This document shows positions 62,361 to 64,000 of a stretch of 64,000 nucleotides of DNA, in pieces. Origin of the DNA: Bolinopsis microptera (taxonomy: Eukaryota; Ctenophora; Tentaculata; Lobata; Bolinopsidae); assembly GCF_026151205.1 (NCBI RefSeq), contig NC_087075.1, positions 8,297,303 to 8,361,302 on the forward strand. Reading direction: 5' to 3'. A program made the translations under genes and the position numbers. Every line of letters starts with the position of its first letter. Within the stretch, counting starts at the first letter, position 1. The notes beneath the pieces are model-generated. The model saw only the letters and a program-made list of their open reading frames with translations, made no database searches and was not told where the DNA came from.

Positions 62361-63460
62361 AAACTGATTTATTGTTGTTTAATTTTGAATCTATTGAAAT
62401 TATTATATTAACTGAATTACATTGTATAGACTGCATAGCAAAAGTTTGGAGCTTTGTCTGCTGAAAGTCAGTTTTGAAACAATTGAATGAAAGGAGAGCT
62501 ACTGACTGATATCATAAGCTACAGTAGGGAACGTAGTGGTAAGTCTTTGTCAAGTTATACAATTAAAATATTGTAACAAGTTAAGTTAGGAAGATTGTTT
62601 GTGATTGATATCATCGATTTTCACCTTTTAAGAGTCTAAATTGCAGGAACTCGACAGAATGATGACGTGGTGACCATTATATCTGATATTATAACAAACT
62701 TGAAAAGTTACATGCTTTTTACGTAAATGTATGAACCAAAAGTGTTGCTTTTATTGGTGTTTCTTAAAACTTTAACTATCACGATCGAATTATAGACTTT
62801 AATTGAAGCTAATGGGACACATCTGACCGCAGATTAAACGTTTAGCCGGTGTAGTAGAGACGAAATCCATACCTCAGAGGTTGCCAGCTAAACCAGTTGT
62901 AAGTGGTTCACAATCATTAAAATTGTTATTGTTAAAAGTGCAACGACCTGAGCCTTTGCGCCGTGACATGGACGGTAACACAACTCGTGTCCGACAGCGA
63001 GATCTGTCCGAATCAGGGTACCAGAAAAAAACGGCATCTGTCCGAAATCATCATCTGATTTCAACACATTTCCAATTAGAGACATGATCTGAACTCATGA
63101 ACTGTTACTCGCTAATTTGTATACGTAACATTTCCAATTTGAGATATGATCTACCCAATGCTCCGCGTCCGCCATATAATATATGATCTGCGTTCTTAGC
63201 AGTACCCCAAAGGAAAGATCGTCGAGTATTTTCGTCCCATCCAGAGTCCCAGAGCAGCATTGTTTCGTTGTCGGTAGAGAGCATATAGTTTGCAGGAATG
63301 GGGAGCGTTTCCAGATTAGAAAGGTTTCCAGATTAGAAGGGTTTCTCGGGTTAGAAAGGTGTCTGTTTGCTGCTTTTCTGCTTCTCTGTACCATTCTGTT
63401 GGGGGGTGATAGCTGGCAGCTCTAGATTCGTAACCCAATCCACCAACTGATTCAGATAAG
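62361..63460. other. Spacer with fragments of the GTCCGACAG repeat
   Basis: CTGTCCGA words recur at about 62990-63050. The minus strand at 63180-63300 has a weakly protein-like frame (DNETMLLWDSGWDENTRR) that I cannot assign; it may be a retroelement remnant. Nothing else recognised. Confidence 0.35.
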
Positions 63461-63462
63461 AG

Positions 63463-63684
63463 TTATTTCGTCGGTTGATCTCCACCAGAAGCTTTTCTTT
63501 TCAAGTTCTGTTTGCTGACGTGGACGGTCGTTTCAGCATGGTGGGCAGGGTGAGTGCGGTCAGGAGTAGGAGTGATCAGTTGTTTCTCCACGGTAGAATC
63601 GTGCTCTGCAACCCTTTCGGAAATCCGAATATTTCCAGTGGGTGGTATCGTCTCTTTATTTGTCGAAGACGTATCGGAAGCCAT
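63463..63684 (-). CDS. Hydrophilic ORF, 73 aa, unknown
   Basis: Starts with an ATG at 63684 (MASDTSSTNKETIPPTGN) and ends with the basic tail KQNLKRKASGGDQPTK. Composition is rich in Thr, Ser, Lys and His, like the disordered N-terminus of a nuclear or gag-like protein. No domain, no neighbours to support it; could be a first exon or chance. Confidence 0.25.
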   Translation of the reverse strand: MASDTSSTNKETIPPTGNIRISERVAEHDSTVEKQLITPTPDRTHPAHHAETTVHVSKQNLKRKASGGDQPTK

Positions 63685-63851
63685 TCAGGACAGGGTTCTC
63701 CGGGCCGAGCCTTGTTTGCGTCCAGGGATAAACTGAAGATTGGTTGCAATTGTGGATTGCGATAGCTGATCTACATACCGCTGTCTTATATGTACTCATG
63801 TCCTGTGATGTGATCGACAGCTTGTAAGTTTACGGCTAGGACGATCTGACG

Positions 63852-64000
63852 TTCCTGTTCTCAACTAGTCAATCATATATCGAGGATTATATTTCAATGG
63901 ATCACATCAGCATTAGAACAATGGGAGCAACGTCACGAGATTACCCGTGAGCTTGTGAAATACGAATGTGAACTGAAATTACAATATGATCCGAAATTCG
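63852..64000 (+). CDS. Partial open frame running off the window edge
   Basis: From just after a TGA at about 63850 the frame is open to the end. It includes ITSALEQWEQRHEITREL and VKYECELKLQYDPKF, a charged amphipathic, helix-like segment. No acceptor or ATG could be fixed. It could be the start of an exon continuing beyond the window. Confidence 0.25.

Overview
This is a window of an animal genome. Coding sequence sits in short exons with GT-AG introns, one gene spans about 27 kb, and most of the rest is transposon debris, satellites and AT-rich sequence. There are no bacterial or organellar features. The compact introns, Penelope-like and LINE fragments, long C/G tracts in AT-rich DNA and acceptor-like sites just before start codons suggest an invertebrate. 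A cnidarian, perhaps a hydrozoan, is my guess, but the sequence does not settle it.

Layout. Positions 1-5.3 kb hold no gene I can recognise, only poly-C tracts and a large (GGACCA)n microsatellite. Positions 5.9-8.85 kb hold a Penelope-like retroelement with one uninterrupted ORF (reverse transcriptase, then a GIY-YIG nuclease). Positions 8.9-11.1 kb are a patchwork of short GC-rich modules that recur near 44.7 kb and 59.5-60.6 kb. Positions 11.2-13.5 kb are a terminal-inverted-repeat element with an internal 52-bp tandem array, and 14.3-15.1 kb is a CCCGGT-rich inverted-repeat element. RPB11 (RNA polymerase II subunit, 15.65-16.0 kb) and the SAD/BRSK kinase gene (16.7-43.45 kb, 17 coding exons that I joined with consistent phases, 664 aa) follow on the plus strand. 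A single-exon rhodopsin-like GPCR lies antisense inside BRSK intron 15.

On the minus strand are a small four-exon gene model (48.34-46.63 kb, about 125 aa, unknown) and a large eight-exon gene (56.95-50.17 kb, 1,465 aa). The large protein has a CxxC/H-like N-terminus, a DQAHEQ block, acidic nuclease-like motifs and a CXC-like Cys-rich C-terminus. It resembles a multicopy, probably transposon-linked, invertebrate family. The right end carries a decayed LINE RNase H region, perfect snap-back palindromes, a 105/99-bp satellite, a small inverted-repeat element and uncertain ORFs.

The most interesting points are: the modular hairpin-bearing repeat family; tandem arrays that grow directly out of BRSK splice sites, including a 12-bp array that repeats the authentic 5' splice-site hexamer; four near-perfect palindromes with loops of 1-8 nt; acceptor-like sites just before the start codons of several genes (spliced-leader candidate); and the 1,465-aa protein. 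Exon boundaries were read by eye from phase and GT/AG signals without transcript data.
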